Of a stretch of DNA of 64,000 nucleotides, positions 18,457 through 26,326 are shown one piece after another. The DNA comes from Flavobacterium sp. FEMGT703F (GTDB lineage Bacteria > Bacteroidota > Bacteroidia > Flavobacteriales > Flavobacteriaceae). Each line of letters opens with the position of its first letter. The first letter of the stretch is position 1. Below the pieces are notes generated by a model. That model made no database searches. It worked only from the letters and a program-made list of their open reading frames with translations, and was not told where the DNA came from. The DNA lies in NCBI GenBank assembly GCA_002786385.1, contig PGCN01000018.1, positions 310,001-374,000 on the forward strand, given 5' to 3'. The position numbers were made by a program, and so were the translations under genes.

Positions 18457-18884
18457 GAACTTTAGCTTTAGCGTGTATCGCATTCCTTTTCTTGGCTTCT
18501 TGTAGTTCCAAAGAAGCTAAACCTCTTAAAATCAATACCGATGCTTGCGATTTTTGCAAAATGACCATCGCCAACGGTAAATTCGGAGCCGAACTGATTA
18601 CCCAAAAAGGCCGTTATTACAAATTTGACGATTTGGGCTGTATGGTGCAATTTGCCAAATCTAATACTGTAGTGCCATACCAATCTTTCTTTGTAAACGA
18701 TTACACCAAAGACAACACTTTGATTCCGGCAGAAACAGCTTTCTTTATCAAAAGCGACCAAATCAATTCGCCCATGAGAGGCAATATGGCAGCATTGGCA
18801 ACCGCAGCAGAACAAAGCGAATACGCTAAAAAGTTCAATGCAAAACCTTTAAACTGGACAGAAGTTTACAACAGTTACAAATGA
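18453..18884 (+). CDS. nosL: NosL copper chaperone lipoprotein
   Basis: NosL is an outer-membrane or periplasmic lipoprotein that binds Cu(I) and passes it to the NosDFY-NosZ assembly path. The lipobox ends in LASC17, and the copper motif D-x-C-x-x-C-K-M is at residues 30-37. Further family marks are YYKFDDLGCMVQF and SPMRGNMAALATAAEQSEYAKKF. The 143 residues fit the family. It is coupled to the NosB-like gene and to nosD by four-base overlaps. Confidence 0.95.
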   Translation: MRTLALACIAFLFLASCSSKEAKPLKINTDACDFCKMTIANGKFGAELITQKGRYYKFDDLGCMVQFAKSNTVVPYQSFFVNDYTKDNTLIPAETAFFIKSDQINSPMRGNMAALATAAEQSEYAKKFNAKPLNWTEVYNSYK

Positions 18885-20110
18885 AAAATTTAGTGTATAT
18901 CCTTTACTTTTTTTGCCTAATCAGTAATGCTAAAACCATTACCGTTGGGAAAACCTATCCGGTTAAAACCATCAAACAAGCTTTGGCTTTGGCAAACGAT
19001 GGCGATACGGTATTGGTTACTCCGGGTATTTACAAAGAAGGAAATATTCTTATCAACAAAAAAATCATTTTCTTGGGTAAAAACTTCCCAACGCTTGACG
19101 GCCAAAACAAATTTGAAGTAGTATCTGTTGCTGCCGATAATGTGGTAGTCAAAGGCTTCAAAATCATCAATTCGGGTTATGCCGCATTGGATGATCCTTG
19201 CGGGATTAAAGTGTATGACCGAAGCTTTGTTCGGATAGAGAACAACATCCTCGACAATAATTTTTTTGGCATTTACCTCCAAAACTCCAAAAACAGCCTT
19301 GTCAAAAACAATAATATCAGGGCTTACGGCAAACAAGAACAACTCATCGGAAACGGCATTCACTGTTGGAAAAGCGAAAACCTGCAAATCATTGGCAACA
19401 AAATTTCAGGACACCGTGATGGCATCTATTTCGAATTTGTAACCAACTCGGTGATTTGGCGCAATATCTCCAACCACAACATTCGGTACGGTTTGCACTT
19501 TATGTTTTCTAACGACGATTCTTATATCACTAATGTCTTTAAAGGAAACGGAGCCGGAGTAGCCGTGATGTTTACCAAAAACGTCAAAATGTTCAATAAT
19601 TATTTCGAAGAAAACTGGGGCGATTCGGCCTACGGTTTATTGCTCAAAGAGATAGCCGACAGTTACATCTTTAACAACCATTTCAAACGAAATACTTCCG
19701 GAATTTATATGGAAGGTACGTCCCGAATTAAAGTTGAAAAAAACGTTTTTGAAGCCAACGGCTGGGGCATGAAAATCCAAGCCAGCTGTATGGAAAACGA
19801 AGTGGTAAACAACAATTATGTCGGCAATACGTTCGACATCAGCACCAACGGAAGTTTAGTGCTCAATACTTTCAACAGCAATTACTGGGACAAATACGAA
19901 GGCTACGATTTAAACAAAGACGGCATAGGCGATGTGCCTTACCATCCGCTCAGTTTGTTTGCGGTACTCACCGAAAGCAACCCATCGTCGATGTTATTGT
20001 ACCGCAGTTTTATGATTACCCTTTTGGACAAATCCGAAAAAGTATTACCCAGCATCACACCTGATAATTTTATTGATAAAACGCCTTTAATGAAGCAGTT
20101 AAAGTTATAA
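18881..20110 (+). CDS. nosD: NosD periplasmic copper-insertion protein
   Basis: NosD is a periplasmic right-handed beta-helix protein that works with the NosFY ABC transporter to mature the CuZ site. The 409 residues begin with a signal peptide. CASH-type helical repeats fill the chain (VVVKGFKIINSG, IENNILDNNFFGIYLQNS, GIHCWKSENLQIIGNKISGHRDGIYFEF). The C-terminal YWDKYEGYDLNKDGIGDVPYHP is typical of NosD. It overlaps nosL by four bases. The usual partner nosF is separated from it by an inserted cassette. Confidence 0.95.
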   Translation: MKNLVYILYFFCLISNAKTITVGKTYPVKTIKQALALANDGDTVLVTPGIYKEGNILINKKIIFLGKNFPTLDGQNKFEVVSVAADNVVVKGFKIINSGYAALDDPCGIKVYDRSFVRIENNILDNNFFGIYLQNSKNSLVKNNNIRAYGKQEQLIGNGIHCWKSENLQIIGNKISGHRDGIYFEFVTNSVIWRNISNHNIRYGLHFMFSNDDSYITNVFKGNGAGVAVMFTKNVKMFNNYFEENWGDSAYGLLLKEIADSYIFNNHFKRNTSGIYMEGTSRIKVEKNVFEANGWGMKIQASCMENEVVNNNYVGNTFDISTNGSLVLNTFNSNYWDKYEGYDLNKDGIGDVPYHPLSLFAVLTESNPSSMLLYRSFMITLLDKSEKVLPSITPDNFIDKTPLMKQLKL

Positions 20111-20111
20111 A

Positions 20112-20146
20112 GTTACGGGTTACGGGTTGCGAGTTATAGGTTATAA
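20112..20146 (+). repeat. Heptamer tandem repeat, left side of the cassette
   Basis: Five consecutive 7-base units descend from GTTACGG (GTTACGG, GTTACGG, GTTGCGA, GTTATAG, GTTATAA). They start two bases after the nosD stop. Confidence 0.75.
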
Positions 20147-20218
20147 GTAGATGTGAATTAATTTTATTTGTAAGAAAAATATACTAAAATTGTAGAAGCG
20201 AACTATAATTTACTTTCT

Positions 20219-20611
20219 ATGGCTACTGTAAATACTTTTGAAGAATTGGAAATCTGGCAATTAAGCAGAGAAATTTGTTATCACTTATGGGATTTATTTG
20301 AAAAAACATCATTAGGAAAAGATTTCGAATTAAAAAATCAAATGAACAGATCTTCAGGCTCGATAATGGACAACATTGCCGAAGGATTTGAAAGAAACGG
20401 AAGGAGAGAATTTATTAATTTTTTAAGCTACTCAAAAGGCTCTTGCGGCGAATTACAATCTCAATTACACAGAGCATTTGACAGAAAACATATCAGTAAA
20501 GAAGAGTTTGAATTTTTAAAAGAAAAAACAATGATAGCAAGTAAAAAAATAGGTTCATTCATGTCTTATCTAATAAAATCAGACCATAAAGGAAGTAAGT
20601 TCGACAGATAG
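20219..20611 (+). CDS. Four-helix-bundle protein (S23/IVS-encoded family)
   Basis: The 130 residues match the four-helix-bundle family first seen in intervening sequences of 23S rRNA genes (TIGR02436): TFEELEIWQLSREICYHLW at the start, FELKNQMNRSSGSIMDNIAEGFERNGRREFINFL in the middle, and SCGELQSQLHRA. These proteins occur as orphan intergenic genes in many Bacteroidetes, and a relative (Avd) assists retroelement reverse transcriptases. The gene sits in the middle of the nos operon between nosD and nosF, flanked by heptamer repeats, and is more AT-rich than its neighbours. It is probably a passenger without a role in N2O reduction. Confidence 0.9.
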   Translation: MATVNTFEELEIWQLSREICYHLWDLFEKTSLGKDFELKNQMNRSSGSIMDNIAEGFERNGRREFINFLSYSKGSCGELQSQLHRAFDRKHISKEEFEFLKEKTMIASKKIGSFMSYLIKSDHKGSKFDR

Positions 20612-20618
20612 TTGGAAA

Positions 20619-20660
20619 GTTACGAATTACAGGTTAAAAAACCCGAAACCCGAAACAAAT
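20619..20660 (+). repeat. Heptamer tandem repeats, right side of the cassette
   Basis: Degenerate units GTTACGA, ATTACAG and GTTAAAA (20619-20639) are followed by two ACCCGAA units (20641-20654). They fill the gap between the four-helix-bundle gene and nosF and match the unit type on the left flank. Confidence 0.65.
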
Positions 20661-20661
20661 C

Positions 20662-21387
20662 ATGATATCCATAAAAAATATAAGCAAAAAATTCGGCAAA
20701 TTAGCCGTATTACAAGACATTAACCTTTCGTTTCAAAAAGGCCAATGCATTGCCCTCATCGGACCTAACGGATGCGGAAAAACCACTTTAATCAAATCGA
20801 TTTTAGGCATGGTGATTCCCGATAACGGTTCGATTACTTTCAACGGAAAATCAATCCTCGGTGATTATTTGTACCGAAACAACATAGGCTATATGCCACA
20901 GATTGGGCGTTATCCCGACAATATGACCATCGGTCAAATTATCGAAATGATTAAAAAAGTACGGCCTTCAACCACCGAATTAGACGAAGAACTCATCCGC
21001 GCTTTTGAACTCGACAAATTATTCGACAAACAAATGCGAACCCTTTCGGGCGGAACTACCCAAAAAGTGAGTGCTGTTTTGGCTTTCTTATTCAATCCCG
21101 ATGTACTGATTTTAGACGAACCTACCGCCGGTTTAGATCCGCTGGCATCCGAAATTTTAAAAGAAAAAATTATCCGTGAAAAAGAAAAAGGAAAACTAAT
21201 CCTTATCACGTCGCACTTGCTTAGTGAACTCGACGACTTAATCACCGAAATCATTTTTATGCAGGATGGTCAAGTGCATTTCCATAAAAATGTCACCGTT
21301 ATCAAAGCGGAAACCAACGAAACCCGAATCTCCAAAGCCATTGCCAGCATCCTAAAAGCCAAACAAACCACAACTCGTAACTCGTAA
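20662..21387 (+). CDS. nosF: NosF ABC transporter ATPase
   Basis: NosF is the cytoplasmic ATPase that powers NosY in copper-site maturation of NosZ. The 241 residues show Walker A GPNGCGKTT near residue 37, the signature LSGGTTQKVSA, Walker B VLILDEPTAGLDP, and the switch His in ITSHLLSEL. The final residues (TTTRNS) are encoded by heptamer repeats that run through the stop codon, so the natural C-terminus has probably been altered by repeat insertion. The gene is 13 bp before nosY. Confidence 0.95.
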   Translation: MISIKNISKKFGKLAVLQDINLSFQKGQCIALIGPNGCGKTTLIKSILGMVIPDNGSITFNGKSILGDYLYRNNIGYMPQIGRYPDNMTIGQIIEMIKKVRPSTTELDEELIRAFELDKLFDKQMRTLSGGTTQKVSAVLAFLFNPDVLILDEPTAGLDPLASEILKEKIIREKEKGKLILITSHLLSELDDLITEIIFMQDGQVHFHKNVTVIKAETNETRISKAIASILKAKQTTTRNS

Positions 21388-21399
21388 CCTGAAACTCAT
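21372..21399 (+). repeat. Heptamer tandem repeat across the nosF stop and nosF-nosY gap
   Basis: The units AACTCGT, AACTCGT, AACCTGA and AACTCAT follow one another. They are of the same type as the units flanking the four-helix-bundle gene, read on the opposite strand. The nosF stop codon (21385-21387) lies inside the array. Confidence 0.7.
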
Positions 21400-21400
21400 C

Positions 21401-22168
21401 ATGAACCGCATCATAAAAATCATCTTACTCGACATCCTAAAGAACAAAATTGTGTTGGCCTACACTTTAATTTTGGCAGCACTCTCCTGGAGTTCTTTCG
21501 CCTTAGAAGACAATTCGGCCAAAGGATTACTCACCATCTTAAACGTCATTTTATTTACCGTACCGTTGGTTTCCATCTTGTTCGCTACCATTTACTTGTA
21601 CAACAGCTCAGAGTTTATCGAACTACTGCTTAGCCAACCGATCAAACGCCGAAAAATTTGGACCAGTTTGTTCTTGGGATTGTCACTTTCAATGGTATTA
21701 GCCTTTGTTGTAGGTGCCGGCATACCGTTGCTGATTAACGCACCCGACAGCGTTGGACTAATGATGATTATGGTCGGTAGTTTAATCTCGGTCATCTTTG
21801 TGGCATTGGCTTTCTTGAGTTCCATCCTAACCCGAGACAAAGCCAAAGGCATCGGGATTGCCATCATGACTTGGTTGTTTTTTGCCTTATTATTCGACGG
21901 TATCGTGTTGTTCTTACTCTTCCAATTGGCCGATTATCCTATCGAACATGCCATGGTAGCCATGACGGCTTTAAGCCCAATCGATTTGGCGCGTATTCAA
22001 ATTTTAATGCACTTGGATGTTTCGGCCATGATGGGTTATACCGGAGCTATTTTTCAGGATTTCTTCGGAACAGCGGTTGGTTTAATTATTTCATTTTTGC
22101 TGCTTTGTTTGTGGGCGATGGTGCCGTTTTTTATCTCACTGAAAAAATTCAACCAAAAAGATTTGTAA
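21401..22168 (+). CDS. nosY: NosY ABC transporter permease
   Basis: NosY is the membrane partner of NosF and docks NosD and NosL for copper transfer. The 255 residues have six hydrophobic helices and the family opening IKIILLDILKNKIVLAYTLIL, then LSQPIKRRKIW in the first cytoplasmic loop and ALSPIDLARIQILMHLD before the last helices. The coupling to nosF and the one-base gap to the globin gene fit one transcript. Confidence 0.93.
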   Translation: MNRIIKIILLDILKNKIVLAYTLILAALSWSSFALEDNSAKGLLTILNVILFTVPLVSILFATIYLYNSSEFIELLLSQPIKRRKIWTSLFLGLSLSMVLAFVVGAGIPLLINAPDSVGLMMIMVGSLISVIFVALAFLSSILTRDKAKGIGIAIMTWLFFALLFDGIVLFLLFQLADYPIEHAMVAMTALSPIDLARIQILMHLDVSAMMGYTGAIFQDFFGTAVGLIISFLLLCLWAMVPFFISLKKFNQKDL

Positions 22169-22169
22169 C

Positions 22170-22541
22170 ATGAAAACCGATATCCGAAACCGCAAAGACA
22201 TCGAGAAATTGGTCAATACCTTTTACGACAAAGTAAAAACCGACGAGGTAATCGGTTATTTGTTTAACGATGTCGCCCAAGTCAACTGGGAAAATCATCT
22301 GCCTAAAATGTACAATTTTTGGGAAAACATTCTTTTCTTTACCGGAAATTACGAAGGCAATCCGATGGCCCGACACAAAGAGTTACACGAAAAAAGCCCA
22401 ATGAATCCAACACATTTCGGACATTGGAATAAATTATTCACTGAAACCGTAGACAAACTTTTTGAAGGTCCGAAGGCCGAAGAAATCAAAAATCGTGCGC
22501 TGAACATTTCCGCCGCCATGATGTACAAAACCTTGAGCTGA
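22170..22541 (+). CDS. Group III truncated hemoglobin
   Basis: The 123 residues match group III (P) truncated globins: DIEKLVNTFYDKVKTDEVIGYLF at helices A-B, FWENILFFTGNYEGNP, and the proximal His in HKELHEKSPMNPTHFGHW. Globins of this class bind heme in the cytoplasm and are linked to NO detoxification or sensing. Its place as the next-to-last gene of the nos transcript supports a role in handling NO made during denitrification. Confidence 0.92.
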   Translation: MKTDIRNRKDIEKLVNTFYDKVKTDEVIGYLFNDVAQVNWENHLPKMYNFWENILFFTGNYEGNPMARHKELHEKSPMNPTHFGHWNKLFTETVDKLFEGPKAEEIKNRALNISAAMMYKTLS

Positions 22542-22984
22542 TGACACATCAAATTATTTTAATCTTTCATTTACTGGCCGCGACCGTTTGGGTTGGCGGT
22601 CATTTGTTTTTAGCTATTCGCTATTTACCCGAAGCCTTGAAAAAGAAAGACGCTTCAGTATTAATCAATTTTAAAGACAAATTTGAACCGGTAGGCTTGC
22701 CTTCGCTATTGACTTTATTAATCACCGGAATTGCCATGGCGTATCATTACGACGTTACGTTTACCCATTGGTTTTCGTTTTCAGGCAGCATCGAGAAAGT
22801 AGTTTCCGCCAAATTACTGCTACTATTTATTACTGTAGGCATGGCCATCAATGCCCAATTGTTCGTTTTCCCAAAAATCAAATCCGACAATTTACGCCCG
22901 GTTGCTTTTCAAATTATCGCCATTACGGTGATTGGCGTAGCGATGCTAATCTTAGGCAGTTGGGTTAGAATTGGAGGTTTATAG
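22541..22984 (+). CDS. CopD-like membrane protein
   Basis: The 147 residues carry four helices and resemble the CopD copper-resistance family (PF05425): an N-terminal HQIILIFHLLAATVWVGGHLFL with the paired His residues, YLPEAL, VGLPSLLTLLITGIAM and a C-terminal [11 protein letters not shown]. The likely role is copper or heme handling in the inner membrane for NosZ. Its start overlaps the globin stop (TGATG), and its last 20 bases overlap the end of convergent nadB. Confidence 0.75.
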   Translation: MTHQIILIFHLLAATVWVGGHLFLAIRYLPEALKKKDASVLINFKDKFEPVGLPSLLTLLITGIAMAYHYDVTFTHWFSFSGSIEKVVSAKLLLLFITVGMAINAQLFVFPKIKSDNLRPVAFQIIAITVIGVAMLILGSWVRIGGL

Positions 22985-24515
22985 TTTGGCCTTCTTTGTA
23001 AAAACTGCCTTTGTTTTCATGTCGTTTTAAAGAAAAAGCAACAATCGGAATACTAACCTCAATACTGTTTTTCAGTTCTAAAAAATCTTTGGTCACCGCA
23101 TATTCCCGTTCCATTTCCCGACACTCGTTTTTCCAAAGTTGCAATAGCTTTAAGGTGTTTTTTAAGTCGATGTCGTGCCGAACAATCCCGGCATTTTGCT
23201 GCATTAGGTTTTGCAGTTCTTCACGATGTTTCGATACCCATTCAGAGGAAACGGTTTTGGTTGGCTGATGGGATTTACTCGGAATTTTCAAGGAAAAAGA
23301 GCGGTTCTCCGAATCCGTTTCGCTCAAATAATTATAAATCTGATGGGCATACACCAAAGCTTCTAACAACGAATTCGACGCCAAACGGTTCGCGCCATGC
23401 AAGCCGGTTCGGGAACATTCGCCACAAGCAAATAATCGATTAATGGAAGTCAATCCGTTTGTATCCACCTCAACGCCGCCACACAAATAATGCTGTGTCG
23501 GAATCACCGGAATCCAAGCTGAAGCGATATCAACGCCTTCCAACAAACAATTCTGATAAATCGTCGGGAAATGCTTTTTAAATTCAACTAAATCCAAATG
23601 CGTACAATCTAAATACACGCAATCGTCACCCGATTTTTTGAGTTCGGTTTCAATACTTCTGGAAACGATATCGCGCGACGCCAATTCGCCACGCACATCA
23701 TAATCCAACATAAACCGACGACCGTTCTTCGTTTTCAAATAAGCCCCAAATCCACGAACTGCCTCAGAAATCAAAAAAGTCGAAGCCGACTGTGGCGCAT
23801 ACAAAGCCGTTGGATGAAATTGGATAAACTCCATATCGCTAATCTTAGCTTTGGCCCTAATCGCCATCGCAATACCATCGCCCGTGGCTATTGTAGAGTT
23901 TGTCGTTTGCTGATACACTTGCCCGATTCCGCCGGTCGCCAAAATGATAAAGCTAGAGAAAATCGGGAACATGTCGTTGGTTTTTTCATCCAAAACACTA
24001 ACGCCGAAACACCAATTGTTTTCAGTAATCAAATCGGTGGCCAAATGAAAATCGAGGATTTCAATATTAGGTTGTTGATGGGCTTTGGCCAAAATAGCGC
24101 GCTCAATTTCCCGTCCGGTTTGGTCTTTATAATGCACCACTCGAGAATTGGAATGTCCGCCTTCTTTGGCTAAATCAAGATTTCCCGTGTCGTTTACATC
24201 GAATTGCGTTCCCCATTCAATAAGTTCGGCCAAGCGTTTCGGTCCTTCTTTCACCACCATTTCCACCACTGCTCTATTGCACAACCCATCGCCACACACC
24301 AAAGTATCGTGGATGTGTTTTTCAAAATCATCGCTCACGCCATCCATCACCACGGCAATCCCGCCTTGGGCGTATTTGGTATTCGACTCGTCTTCGTTGG
24401 ATTTGGTGACAATCAATACCTTTCGCTCCGGAAATTGTAGCGCCAATTTGATGGCAACTGTCAGTCCGGCGATACCTGAACCTAAAATCAAATAATCGGT
24501 TTCTATCTTCATCAT
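22965..24515 (-). CDS. nadB: L-aspartate oxidase
   Basis: NadB oxidises L-aspartate to iminoaspartate, the first step of de novo NAD synthesis, using FAD with O2 or fumarate as electron acceptor. The 516 residues show the FAD fold [56 protein letters not shown] and the closing [11 protein letters not shown]. The stop-start overlap with nadA (four bases) makes an operon nadA-nadB read on the minus strand. Confidence 0.96.
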   Translation of the reverse strand: MMKIETDYLILGSGIAGLTVAIKLALQFPERKVLIVTKSNEDESNTKYAQGGIAVVMDGVSDDFEKHIHDTLVCGDGLCNRAVVEMVVKEGPKRLAELIEWGTQFDVNDTGNLDLAKEGGHSNSRVVHYKDQTGREIERAILAKAHQQPNIEILDFHLATDLITENNWCFGVSVLDEKTNDMFPIFSSFIILATGGIGQVYQQTTNSTIATGDGIAMAIRAKAKISDMEFIQFHPTALYAPQSASTFLISEAVRGFGAYLKTKNGRRFMLDYDVRGELASRDIVSRSIETELKKSGDDCVYLDCTHLDLVEFKKHFPTIYQNCLLEGVDIASAWIPVIPTQHYLCGGVEVDTNGLTSINRLFACGECSRTGLHGANRLASNSLLEALVYAHQIYNYLSETDSENRSFSLKIPSKSHQPTKTVSSEWVSKHREELQNLMQQNAGIVRHDIDLKNTLKLLQLWKNECREMEREYAVTKDFLELKNSIEVSIPIVAFSLKRHENKGSFYKEGQTINLQF

Positions 24516-25441
24516 TTCGACAATTCAAGCATGCGTTGGATGGGAATAAGGGCTTTGTCTGCAACTTTCTTCGGCACATTGATTTCCGGAGATTCTTTGA
24601 GCAAACAATCGTATAATTTGCGGAGCGTGTTGAGTTTCATATACGCACATTCGCTGCAAGCACAAGTATTGTCTTCCATAGCCGGCGCGGGAATTAAAAC
24701 TTTATCGGGTACAGCTTCCTGCATTTTGTGTAAAATGCCGGCTTCGGTGGCGACGATGAATTCGGTTTTCGGACTTTGCTTTACAAATTCAATCATCCCT
24801 GAAGTGGATCCGATATAACTCGCCGTTTCTAAAATATGCGTTTCCGATTCGGGATGCGCAATGATTGCAGCATTTGGGTGTTCTTTGTGTAGCGCGATCA
24901 GTTTCTCTAAAGAAAAAGCTTCGTGCACTACACAACTGCCGTCCCAAAGCACCATTTGGCGTCCGGTTTTTTGGTTGATATAGTTTCCGAGGTTTTTATC
25001 GGGCGCAAAAATAATCGGGATGTTTTCGGGTACCGAGTTGACTATCTTTTCCGCATTGGACGACGTGCAAACCAAATGGCTCAACGCTTTGATTTCGGCG
25101 GAGCAATTCACATACGTAATCACGATATGATTGGGATGGGCTTCGATGAATTTCTTAAAAATATCAGGCGGACAAGAATCGGCTAACGAACAACCGGCAT
25201 TCAAATCAGGCAACAAAACCTTCTTCTTCGGATTTAATAATTTGGCCGTTTCAGCCATAAAATGCACACCGGCAAACACTATAATATCGGCATTTACTTT
25301 CTCCGCTTCTTGCGACAATCCTAAACTGTCGCCCACATAATCGGCTATTTCCTGTATGTCGGGTTGTTGGTAATAATGGGCTAAAATCACGGCATTCTTC
25401 TCTTTTTTCAATCGGAGAATCTGCTCTTTTAAATTTTCCAT
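24512..25441 (-). CDS. nadA: Quinolinate synthase
   Basis: NadA condenses iminoaspartate with dihydroxyacetone phosphate to quinolinate and carries an oxygen-sensitive 4Fe-4S cluster. The three Cys ligand regions are visible: [32 protein letters not shown] and [18 protein letters not shown]. The ATG at 25441 (MENLKEQIL, 309 residues) was preferred because the longer reading adds 15 residues foreign to the family and would put the promoter inside the gene. A Crp/Fnr-type box shared with ric lies 51 bp upstream, with TTATTTTG at the right distance. Confidence 0.95.
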   Translation of the reverse strand: MENLKEQILRLKKEKNAVILAHYYQQPDIQEIADYVGDSLGLSQEAEKVNADIIVFAGVHFMAETAKLLNPKKKVLLPDLNAGCSLADSCPPDIFKKFIEAHPNHIVITYVNCSAEIKALSHLVCTSSNAEKIVNSVPENIPIIFAPDKNLGNYINQKTGRQMVLWDGSCVVHEAFSLEKLIALHKEHPNAAIIAHPESETHILETASYIGSTSGMIEFVKQSPKTEFIVATEAGILHKMQEAVPDKVLIPAPAMEDNTCACSECAYMKLNTLRKLYDCLLKESPEINVPKKVADKALIPIQRMLELSK

Positions 25442-25491
25442 AGGTGTATTGTAAGAAGCTACAAAATAAGGGCTGAAAAAAGCCATTTTCT

Positions 25492-25505
25492 ATGACTTTA
25501 ATCAT
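25492..25505. promoter_or_regulatory. Crp/Fnr-type operator shared by ric and nadA
   Basis: ATGACTTTAATCAT lies between divergent nadA and ric. On the plus strand the exact -7 element TAATTTTG (25529-25536) is centred 34 bp away. On the minus strand TTATTTTG (25462-25469) is centred 33 bp away. One palindrome could therefore control both promoters. Confidence 0.8.
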
Positions 25506-25565
25506 ATATCGCAACGGTGTAGTAGTCTTAATTTTGGAGAACTTTAAAATTAAAACACCTTATTT

Positions 25566-26294
25566 ATGAATGCTTTAGAACAAATAACCGTAGGAGAATT
25601 TGTAGCCGGAGATTTTAGAACAGCAGCGGTTTTCTCCAAATATGGCATCGACTTTTGCTGTAAAGGCAATAGAACTTTAGAAGAAGTTTGCGAAAAAAAA
25701 GGAATCGATATCCATGTAGTACAAGACGAATTAAATACCGTTTTAGAATCGAAATCAGACAATAACATCGATTTCAAATCTTGGCCCATCGACTTATTAA
25801 TCGACTACATCGAAAAAACGCACCATCGTTATGTAGAAGAAAAATCGACCGCCTTACTTTTTTACCTCGACAAACTCTGCAAGGTACACGGACAACGCCA
25901 TCCGGAACTTTTTGAAATTGGACTTCACTTTAAAATTTGCGCTACCGAATTGGCCCAACACATGAAAAAAGAAGAACTGATTTTGTTCCCGTTTGTCAAA
26001 AAAATGTTCCACTCCCTTCGAGACCAAGAATCGATAGAACAGCCACATTTCGGAACTGTGAATAATCCGATTGCCATGATGCAGGACGAACACGAAAATG
26101 AAGGCGAACGCTTCCGCATCATTGCCAAATTAACCGACAACTACAATCCGCCGGTTGATGCTTGTGAAACCTACCGCGTAACTTTTGCCATGCTGAAAGA
26201 ATTCGAACAGGATTTACACAAACACATTCACCTCGAAAACAACATAGTGTTTCCTAAAGCGCAGGCTATGGAAACCAAGTTCGACCTCATATAA
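25566..26294 (+). CDS. ric: Iron-sulfur cluster repair di-iron protein (RIC/ScdA/YtfE)
   Basis: RIC proteins restore Fe-S clusters after nitrosative or oxidative damage through a hemerythrin-like di-iron centre in the cytoplasm. The 242 residues begin with a ScdA_N domain (ALEQITVGEFVAGDFRTAAVF, then the CCKGN Cys pair). A hemerythrin domain follows, with Fe ligands in THHRYVEE, AQHMKKEE, MQDEHENEG and HKHIHLENNIVFP. It heads the ric-nrdD-nrdG unit behind a Crp/Fnr-type box. Confidence 0.95.
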   Translation: MNALEQITVGEFVAGDFRTAAVFSKYGIDFCCKGNRTLEEVCEKKGIDIHVVQDELNTVLESKSDNNIDFKSWPIDLLIDYIEKTHHRYVEEKSTALLFYLDKLCKVHGQRHPELFEIGLHFKICATELAQHMKKEELILFPFVKKMFHSLRDQESIEQPHFGTVNNPIAMMQDEHENEGERFRIIAKLTDNYNPPVDACETYRVTFAMLKEFEQDLHKHIHLENNIVFPKAQAMETKFDLI

Positions 26295-26326
26295 TCAAAC
26301 TAATCAAAACAAAAAACACGTTCATC

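Noticed and set aside
20219-20611. Ribosomal protein S23
   Set aside because: Older annotations use this name, but the family is the intervening-sequence four-helix bundle and there is no 23S rRNA here.
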